Below, one piece after another: positions 1 to 10,428 of a DNA stretch of 64,000 nucleotides. The notes below the pieces were generated by a model, which did no database searches, was not told the origin of the DNA, and saw only the letters and a list, made by a program, of their open reading frames with translations. The DNA lies in the NCBI RefSeq assembly GCF_002754375.1, contig NZ_PEFF01000001.1, forward strand, positions 1,860,001-1,924,000. The letters are read 5' to 3'. How positions within the stretch are numbered: position 1 is the first letter of the stretch; each line of letters starts with the position of its first letter. This DNA comes from Variovorax sp. 54. GTDB lineage: Bacteria; Pseudomonadota; Gammaproteobacteria; Burkholderiales; Burkholderiaceae_C. The translations under genes and the position numbers were made by a program.

Positions 1-1
1 G

Positions 2-769
2 GCCATTCCCGACGAGGCGCCCACCGAGCTGCAGCGCAAGTTCACGCCGCTGGGCGACTACCTGAAGAAGGAAACCGGCATGGACGTGCAGTTCACGCCC
101 GTGACCGACTACGCCGCCGTGGTCGAGGGCCTGGCGACGAACAAGATCGACATGGCCTGGCTCGGCGGCTTCACCTTCGTGCAGGCGCGCATCCGCACCA
201 ACGGCGGTGCGGTGCCGATCGTGCAGCGCGCGGAAGACGAGGTGTTCACCAGCAAGTTCATCGTGCCGATCGACAGCCCTGCCAAGACCCTGGCCGACCT
301 GAAGGGCAAGACCTTCGCCTTCGGCGCGCCCTCGTCCACCTCGGGCAGCCTGATGCCGCGCTACTTTTTGCTGCAGGCCGGCATCAACCCCGAGAAGGAC
401 TTCAAGACCGTCGCGTTCTCGGGCGCACACGACGCCACCGTGGCCTTCGTGGCCGCCTCGCGTGCCGAAGCCGGCGTGCTCAACGCGTCGGTGTGGGACA
501 AGCTGGTCGAGTCGAAGAACCCCAACGCCGCCAAGGTGCGCGTGCTCGCGACCACGCCGACCTACTACGACTACAACTGGACGGTGCGCCCGGGCATGGA
601 CGCGGCACTGCAGAAGAAGCTGACCGACGCCTTCCTGAAGCTCGACCCGGCCAACCCGGCGCACAAGGAGATCATGGCGCTGCAGCGCGCGAGCAAGTTC
701 ATCCCCACCAAGTCGTCGAACTACGACGGCATCGAGACGGCGGGCAAGTCGGCAGGCCTGATCAAGTGA
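2..769 (+). CDS. Substrate-binding protein of a phosphonate/selenate-type ABC transporter (5' end missing)
   Basis: This is the periplasmic receptor of an ABC importer of the PhnD type. The open frame runs in from the left window edge, so the signal peptide and N-terminus are not visible; the first visible codons read AIPDEAPTEL. The body has the PhnD-like layout: a DYAAVVEGL segment, a MAWLGGF strand, a FAFGAPSSTSG ligand-loop region and a C-terminal helical part. The three genes after it complete a transporter and are followed by mnmH, which makes 2-selenouridine. That context fits the PhnD-like subfamily annotated as a putative selenate receptor better than a phosphonate system, since no phn lyase genes are present. 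The substrate is therefore an inference. The ATG at 80 is internal and not a convincing start. Confidence 0.85.
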   Translation, partial: AIPDEAPTELQRKFTPLGDYLKKETGMDVQFTPVTDYAAVVEGLATNKIDMAWLGGFTFVQARIRTNGGAVPIVQRAEDEVFTSKFIVPIDSPAKTLADLKGKTFAFGAPSSTSGSLMPRYFLLQAGINPEKDFKTVAFSGAHDATVAFVAASRAEAGVLNASVWDKLVESKNPNAAKVRVLATTPTYYDYNWTVRPGMDAALQKKLTDAFLKLDPANPAHKEIMALQRASKFIPTKSSNYDGIETAGKSAGLIK

Positions 770-792
770 CTTTGATGCGTGTGGGGGGTTCA

Positions 793-890
793 CCCTCACC
801 CCAACCCTCTCCCGCCAGCGGGAGAGGGGGCCAACAGCCGGGCCCCGCTTTGCTCCCTCTCCCGCTGGCGGGAGAGGGCCGGGGTGAGGG
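793..890. repeat. Nested palindromic intergenic element (two hairpins inside an outer stem)
   Basis: Two near-identical perfect hairpins lie side by side: arms 805-815/818-828 and 855-865/868-878, each with an 11-bp arm of sequence CCCTCTCCCGC and a 2-base centre. An outer pair CCCTCACCCC (793-802) and GGGGTGAGGG (881-890) encloses both. The element sits between the receptor and ATPase genes of one transporter. It has the look of a REP/MITE-like dispersed element and could form an mRNA structure that lowers expression of the downstream genes relative to the receptor. No transposase accompanies it. Confidence 0.75.
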
Positions 891-914
891 AACGGCGCCC
901 GAAAGACCTGCAGC

Positions 915-1727
915 GTGAGCTTCTCCCTCGAAGCCATCGGCGTCGTCCACCCCAACGGCCAGCGCGCGCTGTCCGGCGTGACGCTGGCCGCGCACAACGG
1001 CGAGCGCATCGCCGTCATCGGGCCTTCGGGCGCGGGCAAGACCACGCTGCTGCGTGTGCTCGGCGCGGCGCTGCGGCCCGGCGAGGGCGAGGTGCAGGCG
1101 CTGGGCCAGCACCCGTGGCGGTTGTCGGCGCGTGCGCTCAAGCAGCTGCGCGCGCGCATCGGCACCGTGCACCAGGCGCCGCCGATCGCGCCACGCCTGC
1201 GCGTGGTCACGGCCGTGCTCGCGGGCCGGCTCGGCCAGTGGTCGGTGCCGCGCGCGCTGGGTTCGCTTTTCTATCCGTCCGACATCGCAGGCGCGCACGA
1301 GGCGCTGACCCGGCTCGCGCTCGAAGACCGGCTGTTCGACCGCTGCGACCGCCTCTCGGGCGGCCAGCTGCAGCGCGTGGGCATCGCGCGCGTGCTGTAC
1401 CAGCGCCCCGCGCTGCTGCTGGCGGACGAGCCGGTGTCGGCGCTCGACCCCACGCTGTCGCACGCGGCCGTGGGCCAGCTGGTCGCACAGAGCGAATCGA
1501 CCGGCGCCACGCTGGTCGCGTCGCTGCACGCAGTCGATCTGGCGCTGCGCTGGTTTCCACGCATCGTGGGCATGCGCGACGGGCAGGTCGCCTTCGACCT
1601 GCCGGCCGCCGAGGTGACGCCGGCGCTGCTCGAGGCGCTCTATGCGAGCGAAGGCGGCGTGGCGACGCAGGGGCCGCTGCCGGTCGGCACCGCCGAGCCC
1701 GCCTTCCATAGGCCGGACTGCCCGTGA
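915..1727 (+). CDS. ABC transporter ATP-binding protein, phosphonate/selenate type
   Basis: This is the cytoplasmic ATPase that powers the importer begun by the preceding receptor. It is 270 residues from a GTG start at 915. The Walker A motif GPSGAGKTT is at residues 36-44, the Q-loop glutamine at about 87, the signature LSGGQLQR at about 148, and Walker B LLLADE at about 167-172. The length and the compact layout fit the PhnC family. The stop codon overlaps the next ATG by one base (TGATG at 1725-1729), so translation of ATPase and permease is probably coupled. The substrate cannot be read from this subunit; mnmH downstream suggests a selenium oxyanion. Confidence 0.9.
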   Translation: MSFSLEAIGVVHPNGQRALSGVTLAAHNGERIAVIGPSGAGKTTLLRVLGAALRPGEGEVQALGQHPWRLSARALKQLRARIGTVHQAPPIAPRLRVVTAVLAGRLGQWSVPRALGSLFYPSDIAGAHEALTRLALEDRLFDRCDRLSGGQLQRVGIARVLYQRPALLLADEPVSALDPTLSHAAVGQLVAQSESTGATLVASLHAVDLALRWFPRIVGMRDGQVAFDLPAAEVTPALLEALYASEGGVATQGPLPVGTAEPAFHRPDCP

Positions 1728-2566
1728 TGGCGACGACGACGCTTTCTTCTCCCGCCCTGCGCGATCCGCAGGCGGGCCGCCGCCTGGCCGGCTGGCTTGC
1801 GGCGCTGGTCGTCGCATGGCCGATGCTGGCGCTCTCCGAATTCAAGCCGTGGGCGCTGTTCGGCAGCGGCAACCTTGCGGTGATCGGCGGTTTTCTCGCA
1901 GGCTTCTTTCCGCCCGACAGCTCGCCAGCTTTTCTCGCGCTGCTCGCCAAGGCCACGCTCGAGACGCTGGCCATGGCCACGGCCGGCACCGCCATGGCGC
2001 TGCTGATCGGCGCGCCGCTGGGCTTCGTGACCACGCGCGCGCTCTCCATCTCGCGCATCGGACCCGGCCCTGGCCGGCTGCAGGCCGGCATCGTCCGCCA
2101 GGCAGCGCGCTGGCTGCTGATGGTGCTGCGCGCCATTCCCGAGATCGTGTGGGCGCTGCTGTTCGTGCGCGCGCTCGGGCTCGGCCCCGCGGCCGGCGTG
2201 CTGGCGCTGGCCATCACCTACGGCGGCATGCTCGGCAAGGTCTACGCCGAAATCCTCGAATCGACCGACACGCGCCCCGCGCGCGCGCTGCTCGAAAGCG
2301 GCAGCGGCCGGCTCGCGGCGCTGTGCTATGGCCTGCTGCCGCACACGGCGCAGGAGCTGGCCTCGTACACCGTGTACCGCTGGGAATGCGCGGTGCGCGC
2401 CTCGGTGGTGATGGGTTTCGTGGGCGCAGGCGGCCTCGGGCAGCTGATGGACCAGTCGATGAAGATGCTCAACGGCGGCGAAGCCAGCAGCATCCTGCTC
2501 GTGTTCCTCGCGCTCGTGCTGCTGGCCGACATGCTCAGCAACGCGCTGCGAAAGCTCCTGGCATGA
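1727..2566 (+). CDS. ABC transporter permease, PhnE type (first)
   Basis: This is an inner-membrane permease of 279 residues with about six hydrophobic segments and the conserved coupling region where binding-protein-dependent permeases meet their ATPase (VIMGF/GAGGLGQL-like stretch near residue 235). The start is taken as the ATG that overlaps the ATPase stop; a GTG one codon earlier is also possible. It ends in an ATGA overlap with the second permease. It resembles the neighbouring permease, for instance both carry a FFPPD segment and a GGLGQL segment. The pair therefore arose by duplication and probably forms a heterodimeric channel. Confidence 0.88.
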   Translation: MATTTLSSPALRDPQAGRRLAGWLAALVVAWPMLALSEFKPWALFGSGNLAVIGGFLAGFFPPDSSPAFLALLAKATLETLAMATAGTAMALLIGAPLGFVTTRALSISRIGPGPGRLQAGIVRQAARWLLMVLRAIPEIVWALLFVRALGLGPAAGVLALAITYGGMLGKVYAEILESTDTRPARALLESGSGRLAALCYGLLPHTAQELASYTVYRWECAVRASVVMGFVGAGGLGQLMDQSMKMLNGGEASSILLVFLALVLLADMLSNALRKLLA

Positions 2567-3360
2567 CGACGCTGCCGCCACGCCCTCCTCTGTGCCTGCG
2601 CTGCTGGCTCGCAGTGGCGCTGATCGCCGCCGCGGTGGTCGCGAGCTTCGTCTACCTGGGCATCGACTACGGCGCGCTGGGCTCGGCCGAATCGCTCCGG
2701 CTGATGGGCAAGTTCATCGCGGAGTTCTTCCCGCCCGACGTATCGCCAGACTTCCTCGCCAAGGTCGGCCACGGCGCGCTGCAGACGCTGGCCGTGTCGG
2801 CGCTGGGCACTGTGCTGGCCGCCGTAGCCGGTGCCGTGCTCGCGCTGCCGGCCTCGGGCCGCACCGGCGCGCCGCTGCGCCATGGCGCGCGCTTCGTGCT
2901 CAACTTCTTGCGCAGCGTGCCCGAGCTGGTGTGGGCCGCGCTCATGGTGCTGGCCGCCGGCATCGGGCCGTTCGCGGGCGCGCTGGCATTGGCGCTGCAC
3001 ACCACGGGCGTGCTCGGCCGTCTCTTTGCCGAGGCGCTGGAGAACGCACCGCGCGAGCCCGAGCAGGCCTTGGCGCTATCCGGCGCCGGCCCGGTCGCCG
3101 CCTTCAGCTACGCCAGCCTGCCGATCGTGCTGCCGCAGTGGGTGGCCTACACGCTCTACCGCTGGGAAATGAACATCCGCATGGCGGCCGTGCTGGGCTT
3201 TGTCGGCGGCGGCGGGCTGGGGCAGCTGCTGTACTTCCACCTGTCGATCTTCCAGCAGCAGCAGGCGATGACGGTGCTGATCGCGATGTTCGTTCTGGTC
3301 ACCTTTGTCGACTTGGCGAGTGCTCGCTTGCGCAGAGGCCTCGGCCCCGCCTACGCCTGA
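2563..3360 (+). CDS. ABC transporter permease, PhnE type (second)
   Basis: This is the second inner-membrane permease of the importer, 265 residues. The ATG at 2563 overlaps the first permease stop by four bases (ATGA). The protein shares FFPPD, LRSVPELVWA and GGGGLGQLL motifs with its neighbour, as expected of a duplicated PhnE pair. Together with the receptor and ATPase it gives a complete importer. mnmH follows after 39 bases on the same strand, so the transporter and the selenium-using enzyme may be co-transcribed. Confidence 0.88.
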   Translation: MTTLPPRPPLCLRCWLAVALIAAAVVASFVYLGIDYGALGSAESLRLMGKFIAEFFPPDVSPDFLAKVGHGALQTLAVSALGTVLAAVAGAVLALPASGRTGAPLRHGARFVLNFLRSVPELVWAALMVLAAGIGPFAGALALALHTTGVLGRLFAEALENAPREPEQALALSGAGPVAAFSYASLPIVLPQWVAYTLYRWEMNIRMAAVLGFVGGGGLGQLLYFHLSIFQQQQAMTVLIAMFVLVTFVDLASARLRRGLGPAYA

Positions 3361-3399
3361 GCCCTGCGGCGACAATCGGGGGATGAGGTCCCTCCCGCC

Positions 3400-4479
3400 A
3401 TGAGTCATCGCCAGCCCGTTCGGGTGGCCGATCGCCACGCCTTCGATTCGATCATCGACGCCCGCTCGCCGGCCGAGTTCGCGCTCGACCACATCCCCGG
3501 CGCCATCAACTGCCCGGTGCTCAACGACGAGGAGCGCCACATCGTCGGCACCGTCTACGTGCAGACCGGCGCCTTCGAGGCACGCCGCATCGGCGGCGCG
3601 ATGGTGGCGGCCAACATCGCGACGCATCTGCGCGACACGCTCGCCGACCGGCCCGAGAAGTGGAAGCCGCTGGTCTACTGCTGGCGCGGCGGCATGCGCA
3701 GCGGCTCGATGGTCACGTGGCTGCGGCTCGTGGGCTGGGACGCGCAGCAACTCGCGGGCGGCTACAAGAGCTTTCGCCGGCACGTGATCTCGCAGATCGA
3801 TGCGCTGACGCCGCAGCTCGACCTGCGCGTGGTCTGCGGTGCCACCGGCAGCGCCAAGACGCGCGTGCTGCACGCGCTGGCCGAGCGCGGCGCGCAGGTG
3901 CTCGACCTGGAAGACTTCGCCAACCACAAGGGCTCGCTGCTCGGCGCGCTGCCGGGCGTGCCGCAGCCTTCGCAAAAGCACTTCGAGACGCGCATCGCGA
4001 CCGTGCTCGAAGCCATCGACCTCTCGCGCCCGCTGTATGTCGAGGGCGAGAGCGTGCGCATCGGGCGGCTGTCGCTGCCGCTGGCGCTGGTGGCGCAGAT
4101 GCGCGCCGCGCCGTGCATCGAGGTGGCCGCCACGCCCGAGGCGCGCCTGAGCTACCTGCTGCGCGACTACGCCTACCTGGGCGACGACCGCGCGGCGCTC
4201 GCCGAAAAGATGGGCGTGCTGAAGGAAATGCAGGGCAAGGAAACGGTGACGCGCTGGCAGCAGTGGGCGCACGACGCCGACCTGCCGCACCTGTTCGCCG
4301 AACTCATGTCGCTGCACTACGACCCGCACTACGAGAAGTCGCAGGAGACGCACTTTCGCGCGTGGGCCAGGCGCCAGCGCGTGGCGGCGTCCGACCTGTC
4401 GGATCAGGGCATCGAGGCCGTGGCCGACGCGGTGCTGGCGCTCGCCAATCCACCCGTCGCACCCAGCCCGTCGGCATAG
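3400..4479 (+). CDS. mnmH: tRNA 2-selenouridine synthase (selenophosphate-dependent)
   Basis: MnmH (SelU/YbbB) replaces sulfur by selenium at the wobble uridine of tRNAs, by way of a geranylated intermediate, using selenophosphate. The 359-residue protein has an N-terminal rhodanese domain with the catalytic cysteine Cys94 in CWRGGMRS and a central P-loop GATGSAKT at residues 147-154, both typical of the family. Its length is normal. It follows a transporter of the putative selenate class. The partner gene selD (selenophosphate synthase) is not in this window and must lie elsewhere if the enzyme uses selenium here. The 3' end overlaps the convergent fdhD gene by 76 bases. Confidence 0.93.
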   Translation: MSHRQPVRVADRHAFDSIIDARSPAEFALDHIPGAINCPVLNDEERHIVGTVYVQTGAFEARRIGGAMVAANIATHLRDTLADRPEKWKPLVYCWRGGMRSGSMVTWLRLVGWDAQQLAGGYKSFRRHVISQIDALTPQLDLRVVCGATGSAKTRVLHALAERGAQVLDLEDFANHKGSLLGALPGVPQPSQKHFETRIATVLEAIDLSRPLYVEGESVRIGRLSLPLALVAQMRAAPCIEVAATPEARLSYLLRDYAYLGDDRAALAEKMGVLKEMQGKETVTRWQQWAHDADLPHLFAELMSLHYDPHYEKSQETHFRAWARRQRVAASDLSDQGIEAVADAVLALANPPVAPSPSA

Positions 4480-5333
4480 AGCACGCCGCGCGGCGCGCGG
4501 CACAGCCCCCAGAAACGCAGGCCGCTGAGCTCGGCCATGCGCACGCCCATCGCGGTCGGCGCCGAGATGGTCGCCATCGCCGCGATGCCCAGGCGCGCGC
4601 ACTTGCGCACCAGCTCGTGGCTGCCGCGGCTGGACATCAGCACGAAGCCCGGCTCCTGCAGCCGATTCGCACGCGCGAGCTTCCCGAGCAGCTTGTCGAG
4701 CGCGTTGTGGCGGCCGACGTCTTCCATCAGGTCGGTGAGTTCGCCGTCGACCGTGGCCCAGCCCGCGGCGTGAATCGCGCCGGCTTCGGCATTGAGCACC
4801 TGGCGCGGCGACATGGCCGCGAAGGCGCGCAGCACGGTGGCCAGGTCGATGCGTTCGATCCAGTCGCGCGGCGGCACGCGCTGCGGCGACAGGTCGAGCC
4901 CCGCGAAGCTTTCGACGCCGCACACGCCACAGCCCGTACGGCCCGCGAGGCTGCGGCGCCGGTCCTTCAGGCGCTCGAAGCTGCGCGTGGCAATGTCGAG
5001 CTGCACCTCGATGCCGGGCATGCCCTCGGGCAGGCCGGCGTCGGAAGCATCGACCACCTGCACGTCGATGCCGCGGCAATCGGCGGCGCTGTCGAGGATG
5101 CCTTCGCTCAGCGCAAAGCCGAGCGCGAAGGCTTCCAGGTCTTGCGGCGTGGCCATCATCACCGCGTGCGAGACGCCGTTGAACACCAGCGCCACCGGCA
5201 CCTCGGCGGCCAGCGTGTCGTCGCGCACCACGCCCTCGGGCGCAAGGCCGCGCTCGCCGAAGACGTGCACGGCATGCCGCGCGAGCGGCGGCAGGGAGTC
5301 AGGTTCGGGGGTGTTTTCCATGGCCGCGGCCAT
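4404..5333 (-). CDS. fdhD: Formate dehydrogenase accessory sulfurtransferase FdhD
   Basis: FdhD passes sulfur from a cysteine desulfurase to the molybdenum cofactor of formate dehydrogenases, a step needed for activity. The sequence contains the two essential cysteines in GCGVCG (Cys135 and Cys138 from the start at 5333). Near the C-terminus are the conserved EDVGRHNALDK and SSRGSHELV segments. Two in-frame ATGs, at 5333 and 5321, are both plausible; the second gives a length nearer the family norm. The gene lies 7 bases after the winged-helix gene and completes an operon headed by the molybdopterin oxidoreductase. Its tail runs convergently into mnmH. Confidence 0.93.
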   Translation of the reverse strand: MAAAMENTPEPDSLPPLARHAVHVFGERGLAPEGVVRDDTLAAEVPVALVFNGVSHAVMMATPQDLEAFALGFALSEGILDSAADCRGIDVQVVDASDAGLPEGMPGIEVQLDIATRSFERLKDRRRSLAGRTGCGVCGVESFAGLDLSPQRVPPRDWIERIDLATVLRAFAAMSPRQVLNAEAGAIHAAGWATVDGELTDLMEDVGRHNALDKLLGKLARANRLQEPGFVLMSSRGSHELVRKCARLGIAAMATISAPTAMGVRMAELSGLRFWGLCRAPRGVLYADGLGATGGLASASTASATASMP

Positions 5334-5340
5334 TGTCCGC

Positions 5341-5627
5341 TCAGCCGGGGTTTTCGTCAGCCGGCAGGCCGGCGACCAGCGCGCGCCCGGCGTCGGTGAG
5401 GTGCGCGACCCAGCGGTCGTCCAACTGCACCACGCGCACCCAGCCGGGCCCGCGCACGCCGCCGAGGGTGGCATCGCCCATCCGCGTGAGCTGGCGCATG
5501 ACCACGCTCGCGCCCTGCCCGAGCCGCTTGCCCAGGCGCGGCAGCGACATGCCGCCCTCGCCCGGTGCTTCGGCAAGCGCGCGCAGGATCGCTATGGAGA
5601 AAGCGTCGGCGTCGAACCCGGAATCGC

Positions 5628-5631
<4 letters not shown>
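5341..5631 (-). CDS. Small winged-helix protein between formate dehydrogenase-like gene and fdhD
   Basis: This is a 96-residue protein with no Cys motif or membrane segment. Its layout looks like a winged helix-turn-helix of the ArsR/MarR size class: a helical start (DADAFSIAILRALAE), a recognition-helix-like part (SVVMRQLTRMGDA) and a wing (WVRVVQLDDRWVAHLT). The ATG at 5631 overlaps the oxidoreductase stop by four bases, so the two are translationally coupled. Placement inside the fdh operon makes autoregulation plausible, and a perfect inverted repeat sits just upstream of the operon at 8007-8032. DNA binding is inferred, not shown; an assembly role is the alternative. Confidence 0.7.
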
Positions 5632-7970
<2,339 letters not shown>

Positions 7971-8006
7971 GGCGGCAGTGTTGGCTGGTGGGGGCGCGGC
8001 GTCAAA

Positions 8007-8032
8007 TTGAATCGGGACATGCGGCGATTCAA
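8007..8032. promoter_or_regulatory. Perfect inverted repeat upstream of the fdh-like operon (candidate operator)
   Basis: TTGAATCG at 8007-8014 and CGATTCAA at 8025-8032 form a perfect 8-bp inverted repeat with a 10-bp spacer. It lies 37 bases upstream of the oxidoreductase start at 7970, in the 90-base gap after modC. It is not followed by a T-run and so does not look like a terminator. The winged-helix protein encoded in the same operon is the natural candidate to bind it. Confidence 0.5.
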
Positions 8033-8060
8033 AATGGAAATGAAGGGGGAGGAAAGCCGC

Positions 8061-8852
8061 TCAGGCCTCGCGCGCACCACCCATCAGCAACCCCCGCAGC
8101 TTGCTGCGCAGCGGCGTCTCCTCGACCTCCTGCACACCCGCAGTCTCGCGCAGCGCGAAGTCGCGGCTGTCGGCGTTGTGCAGGTCGATCTCACGTACCA
8201 CCTGACCGTCCTTGTAGACGAAGGCCACGTCGGCCAGGGCGAGCACGTCCTCGATGTCGTGCGTGATCATCAACACCGGAATGCCCCACTGCTTGCGCAC
8301 CTGCGCCAGCTCGTTGCGCAGTTCGGCGCGCAGCATCGGGTTGAGCGCGGCAAAAGGCTCGTCGAGCAGCAGCACCTGCGGCTCGCAGGCCAGCGCACGG
8401 GCCAGCGCCACGCGCTGCTGCTGGCCGCCCGAGAGTTTCTGCGGCCGGCTGTCGGCCAGCGCGGCGAGGCCGAAGCTGGCCAGCAGCGCCTGCACGCGCT
8501 CGGCGTCGCGCGCCGGCAGCGTGCGGCGGTGCCACGCCGTGAGCCCGAAGGCCACGTTCTCGCGCACCGTGAGGTGCGGGAACAGCGCGTAGTTCTGGAA
8601 CAGGTAGCCGATGCGGCGCGCCGGCGCGGGCACGTCGATGCGCTGCGCTGCGTCGTACAGCGTGCGGCCGTCGAGCCGCACATGGCCCGCCGTCGGATGC
8701 AGCAGGCCGGCGATGGCCTGCAGGGTCAGCGACTTGCCGGCCCCCGAGGGGCCGTAGAGCGCAGCAAAGGGAACGTCGGTCTGGAAGCGCACGGCGAGGT
8801 CGAAGCGCCGGGCCCCGTCCTTCACCGTGAGCTGCAGATCGACATCGATCAT
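8061..8852 (-). CDS. modC: Molybdate ABC transporter ATP-binding protein (short, no TOBE domain)
   Basis: This is the ATPase of the molybdate importer. It has Walker A GPSGAGKS at residues 34-41, a LSGGQQQR signature, Walker B LLLDEP and an H-loop in MITHDIEDVL. At 263 residues it ends soon after the ATPase core, whereas typical ModC is about 350 residues and carries a C-terminal molybdate-sensing TOBE/MOP domain. That domain is absent here. The start overlaps the modA stop by four bases, so it is the last gene of a modB-modA-modC operon. The assignment to molybdate rests on the ModA neighbour. Confidence 0.9.
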   Translation of the reverse strand: MIDVDLQLTVKDGARRFDLAVRFQTDVPFAALYGPSGAGKSLTLQAIAGLLHPTAGHVRLDGRTLYDAAQRIDVPAPARRIGYLFQNYALFPHLTVRENVAFGLTAWHRRTLPARDAERVQALLASFGLAALADSRPQKLSGGQQQRVALARALACEPQVLLLDEPFAALNPMLRAELRNELAQVRKQWGIPVLMITHDIEDVLALADVAFVYKDGQVVREIDLHNADSRDFALRETAGVQEVEETPLRSKLRGLLMGGAREA

Positions 8853-9598
8853 GGCTTGCCGAAACCGTAGCGCGTGAGCACTTCCTGGGCGGCGGGCGTC
8901 GACAGGAAGGCGATGAAGTCGCCGGCCAGCGCCTTCTGCTTGCTGTCGGCCACCACGGCGATCGGGTACGTCACGGGCGTGTGGCCGGTGGGTGTGAAGG
9001 CGACCTTGACCTTGTCGCCGGCCACGGCCGCGTCGGTGCGGTAGACAAAGCCGGCCTCGACCTCGCCGCGGCTCACGTAGTCGAGCACTTGGCGCACGCT
9101 GTCGGCCTGCACGAACTTAGGTTCGAGCGCGGTCCACAGGTTGGCGTTGTCCAGCACCTGCTTGGTGTAGCGGCCGACCGGCACGGTGGCGGTCTTGCCG
9201 ACGGCGATCCGCTTCACGCTGGCTCCGCTCAGGTCTTGCAGCGACTTCAGGCCGACGGCGCCCTGCGCAGGCTCGACCAGCACCAGGCTGTTGGTGACGA
9301 AGTCCTTGCGGGTGGCGGTGTCGATGAGCTTCTGGTCGTTGCCGCGGTTCATCGTTTCCTGGTCGGCGCTCGCGAACACGTCGACCGGCGCGCCCTGGCC
9401 GATCTGCTGCAGCAGCACGCCCGAGGCGGCGAAGTTGAAGCGCACGGTGCTGCCCGCCTTGGCGGCTTCGAACTTGGGACCGATTTCCTTGAACGCGTCG
9501 GTCAGGCTCGCAGCAGCGGACACGGTGATCTGCTGCGCGGCGGCCGCGAACGGCAGGGCCAGGGCGAGCACGAGGGACAAGAGGCGGAACGGACGCAT
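8849..9598 (-). CDS. modA: Molybdate-binding periplasmic protein
   Basis: This is the receptor that delivers molybdate or tungstate to the ModB channel. From the ATG at 9598 it has 249 residues and a clear signal peptide (MRPFRLLSLVLALALPFAAA, cut near residue 21). That start is preceded by an AGGAGA ribosome-binding site; the longer open frame to 9670 would bury the signal peptide. The mature part begins ITVSAAASLTDAFKEIG, the usual ModA opening with the ligand serines, and contains GAPVDVFASAD and GEVEAGFVYRTDA as in the family. Confidence 0.94.
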   Translation of the reverse strand: MRPFRLLSLVLALALPFAAAAQQITVSAAASLTDAFKEIGPKFEAAKAGSTVRFNFAASGVLLQQIGQGAPVDVFASADQETMNRGNDQKLIDTATRKDFVTNSLVLVEPAQGAVGLKSLQDLSGASVKRIAVGKTATVPVGRYTKQVLDNANLWTALEPKFVQADSVRQVLDYVSRGEVEAGFVYRTDAAVAGDKVKVAFTPTGHTPVTYPIAVVADSKQKALAGDFIAFLSTPAAQEVLTRYGFGKP

Positions 9599-9626
9599 GG
9601 CAAGAGTCTCCTGGAAAAAGTGGAAA

Positions 9627-10313
9627 TCAACGAAGCGAAAAGAATCGGTTGGACACGACCAGCACGGCAATCGACAGCACCGACGTGACGACGACCAGCA
9701 GCAGCGCCAGGTCGTCGTGGCCGGCCTGCACGGCGTCGTAGATGGCCATCGACAGGGTCTGGGTCTGCTTGGGAATGGAGCCGGCCACCATCAGCGAGGC
9801 ACCGAACTCGCCCATGGCGCGCGCGAACGCGAGCAGCGTGCCGGCCAGGATGCCGGGCCAGGCCAGCGGCAGCGTGACGCGCAGGAACACCGAGAACGGC
9901 GACTGGCGCAAGGTGCTCGCGGCGGCTTCGAGCGAGCGGTCGACGTTCGAGAACGCCGCGCTGGCCGACTTGAGCACCAGCGGCAGCGCAACCACGGCCG
10001 AGGCCACCACGGCGCCGTGCCAGCTGAAGATGATGGTGTAGTCGAAGTGCTCGCGCAGCCACGCGCCGAGCGGGCTGCGCCGCCCCGCCGCCACCAGGAT
10101 GGCGTAGCCGATCACCGTGGGCGGCAGCACCAGCGGCAGCATGAACACGGCCTCGAGCACGCCCGAGCCGACGAACTGCTTGCGCGCGAACACCCAGCCC
10201 AGCGCCACGCCCGCGATCAGCGCCAACAAGGTCGCGACCGCCGCGACCTGCAGCGACAGGACCAGCGGAGACCAGTCGGTGGTGGCGATGAGCGAAGCGG
10301 TCGTCGTGTTCAT
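9627..10313 (-). CDS. modB: Molybdate ABC transporter permease
   Basis: This is the inner-membrane channel subunit, 228 residues with about five to six hydrophobic segments. It contains MLPLVLPPTVIGY and the permease signature region ending GEFGASLMVAGS, both highly typical of ModB. It is the first gene of the operon, so the order is modB-modA-modC rather than the common modABC. The promoter must lie between 10314 and the divergent small gene at 10429, where a ModE-box-like palindrome is visible (10381-10404). Confidence 0.94.
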   Translation of the reverse strand: MNTTTASLIATTDWSPLVLSLQVAAVATLLALIAGVALGWVFARKQFVGSGVLEAVFMLPLVLPPTVIGYAILVAAGRRSPLGAWLREHFDYTIIFSWHGAVVASAVVALPLVLKSASAAFSNVDRSLEAAASTLRQSPFSVFLRVTLPLAWPGILAGTLLAFARAMGEFGASLMVAGSIPKQTQTLSMAIYDAVQAGHDDLALLLVVVTSVLSIAVLVVSNRFFSLR

Positions 10314-10380
10314 TGAGATACGGCGTAATTGTTACATGAGGCGCCTTCTGGTTCACACGGGGATGCACGGAGGCGCGGGT

Positions 10381-10404
10381 CTTCATATACTGGCGAATAC
10401 AGCG
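10381..10404. promoter_or_regulatory. ModE-box-like palindrome between modB and a divergent gene
   Basis: The 24-bp site has half-sites CTTCATAT and, on the other strand, CGCTGTAT, separated by 8 bases. Each agrees with the enterobacterial ModE half-site CGTTATAT at 6 of 8 positions, and the overall 24-bp geometry is the same. It lies 68 bases upstream of modB, and a ModE-like regulator is encoded 1.4 kb away. The match is imperfect, so this is a candidate only. Confidence 0.35.
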
Positions 10405-10428
10405 TTGGAGACTTTGTCGATCCGCCCC

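Noticed and set aside
793..890. CRISPR-like array
   Set aside because: Only two hairpins are present, without spacers of regular length and without cas genes.
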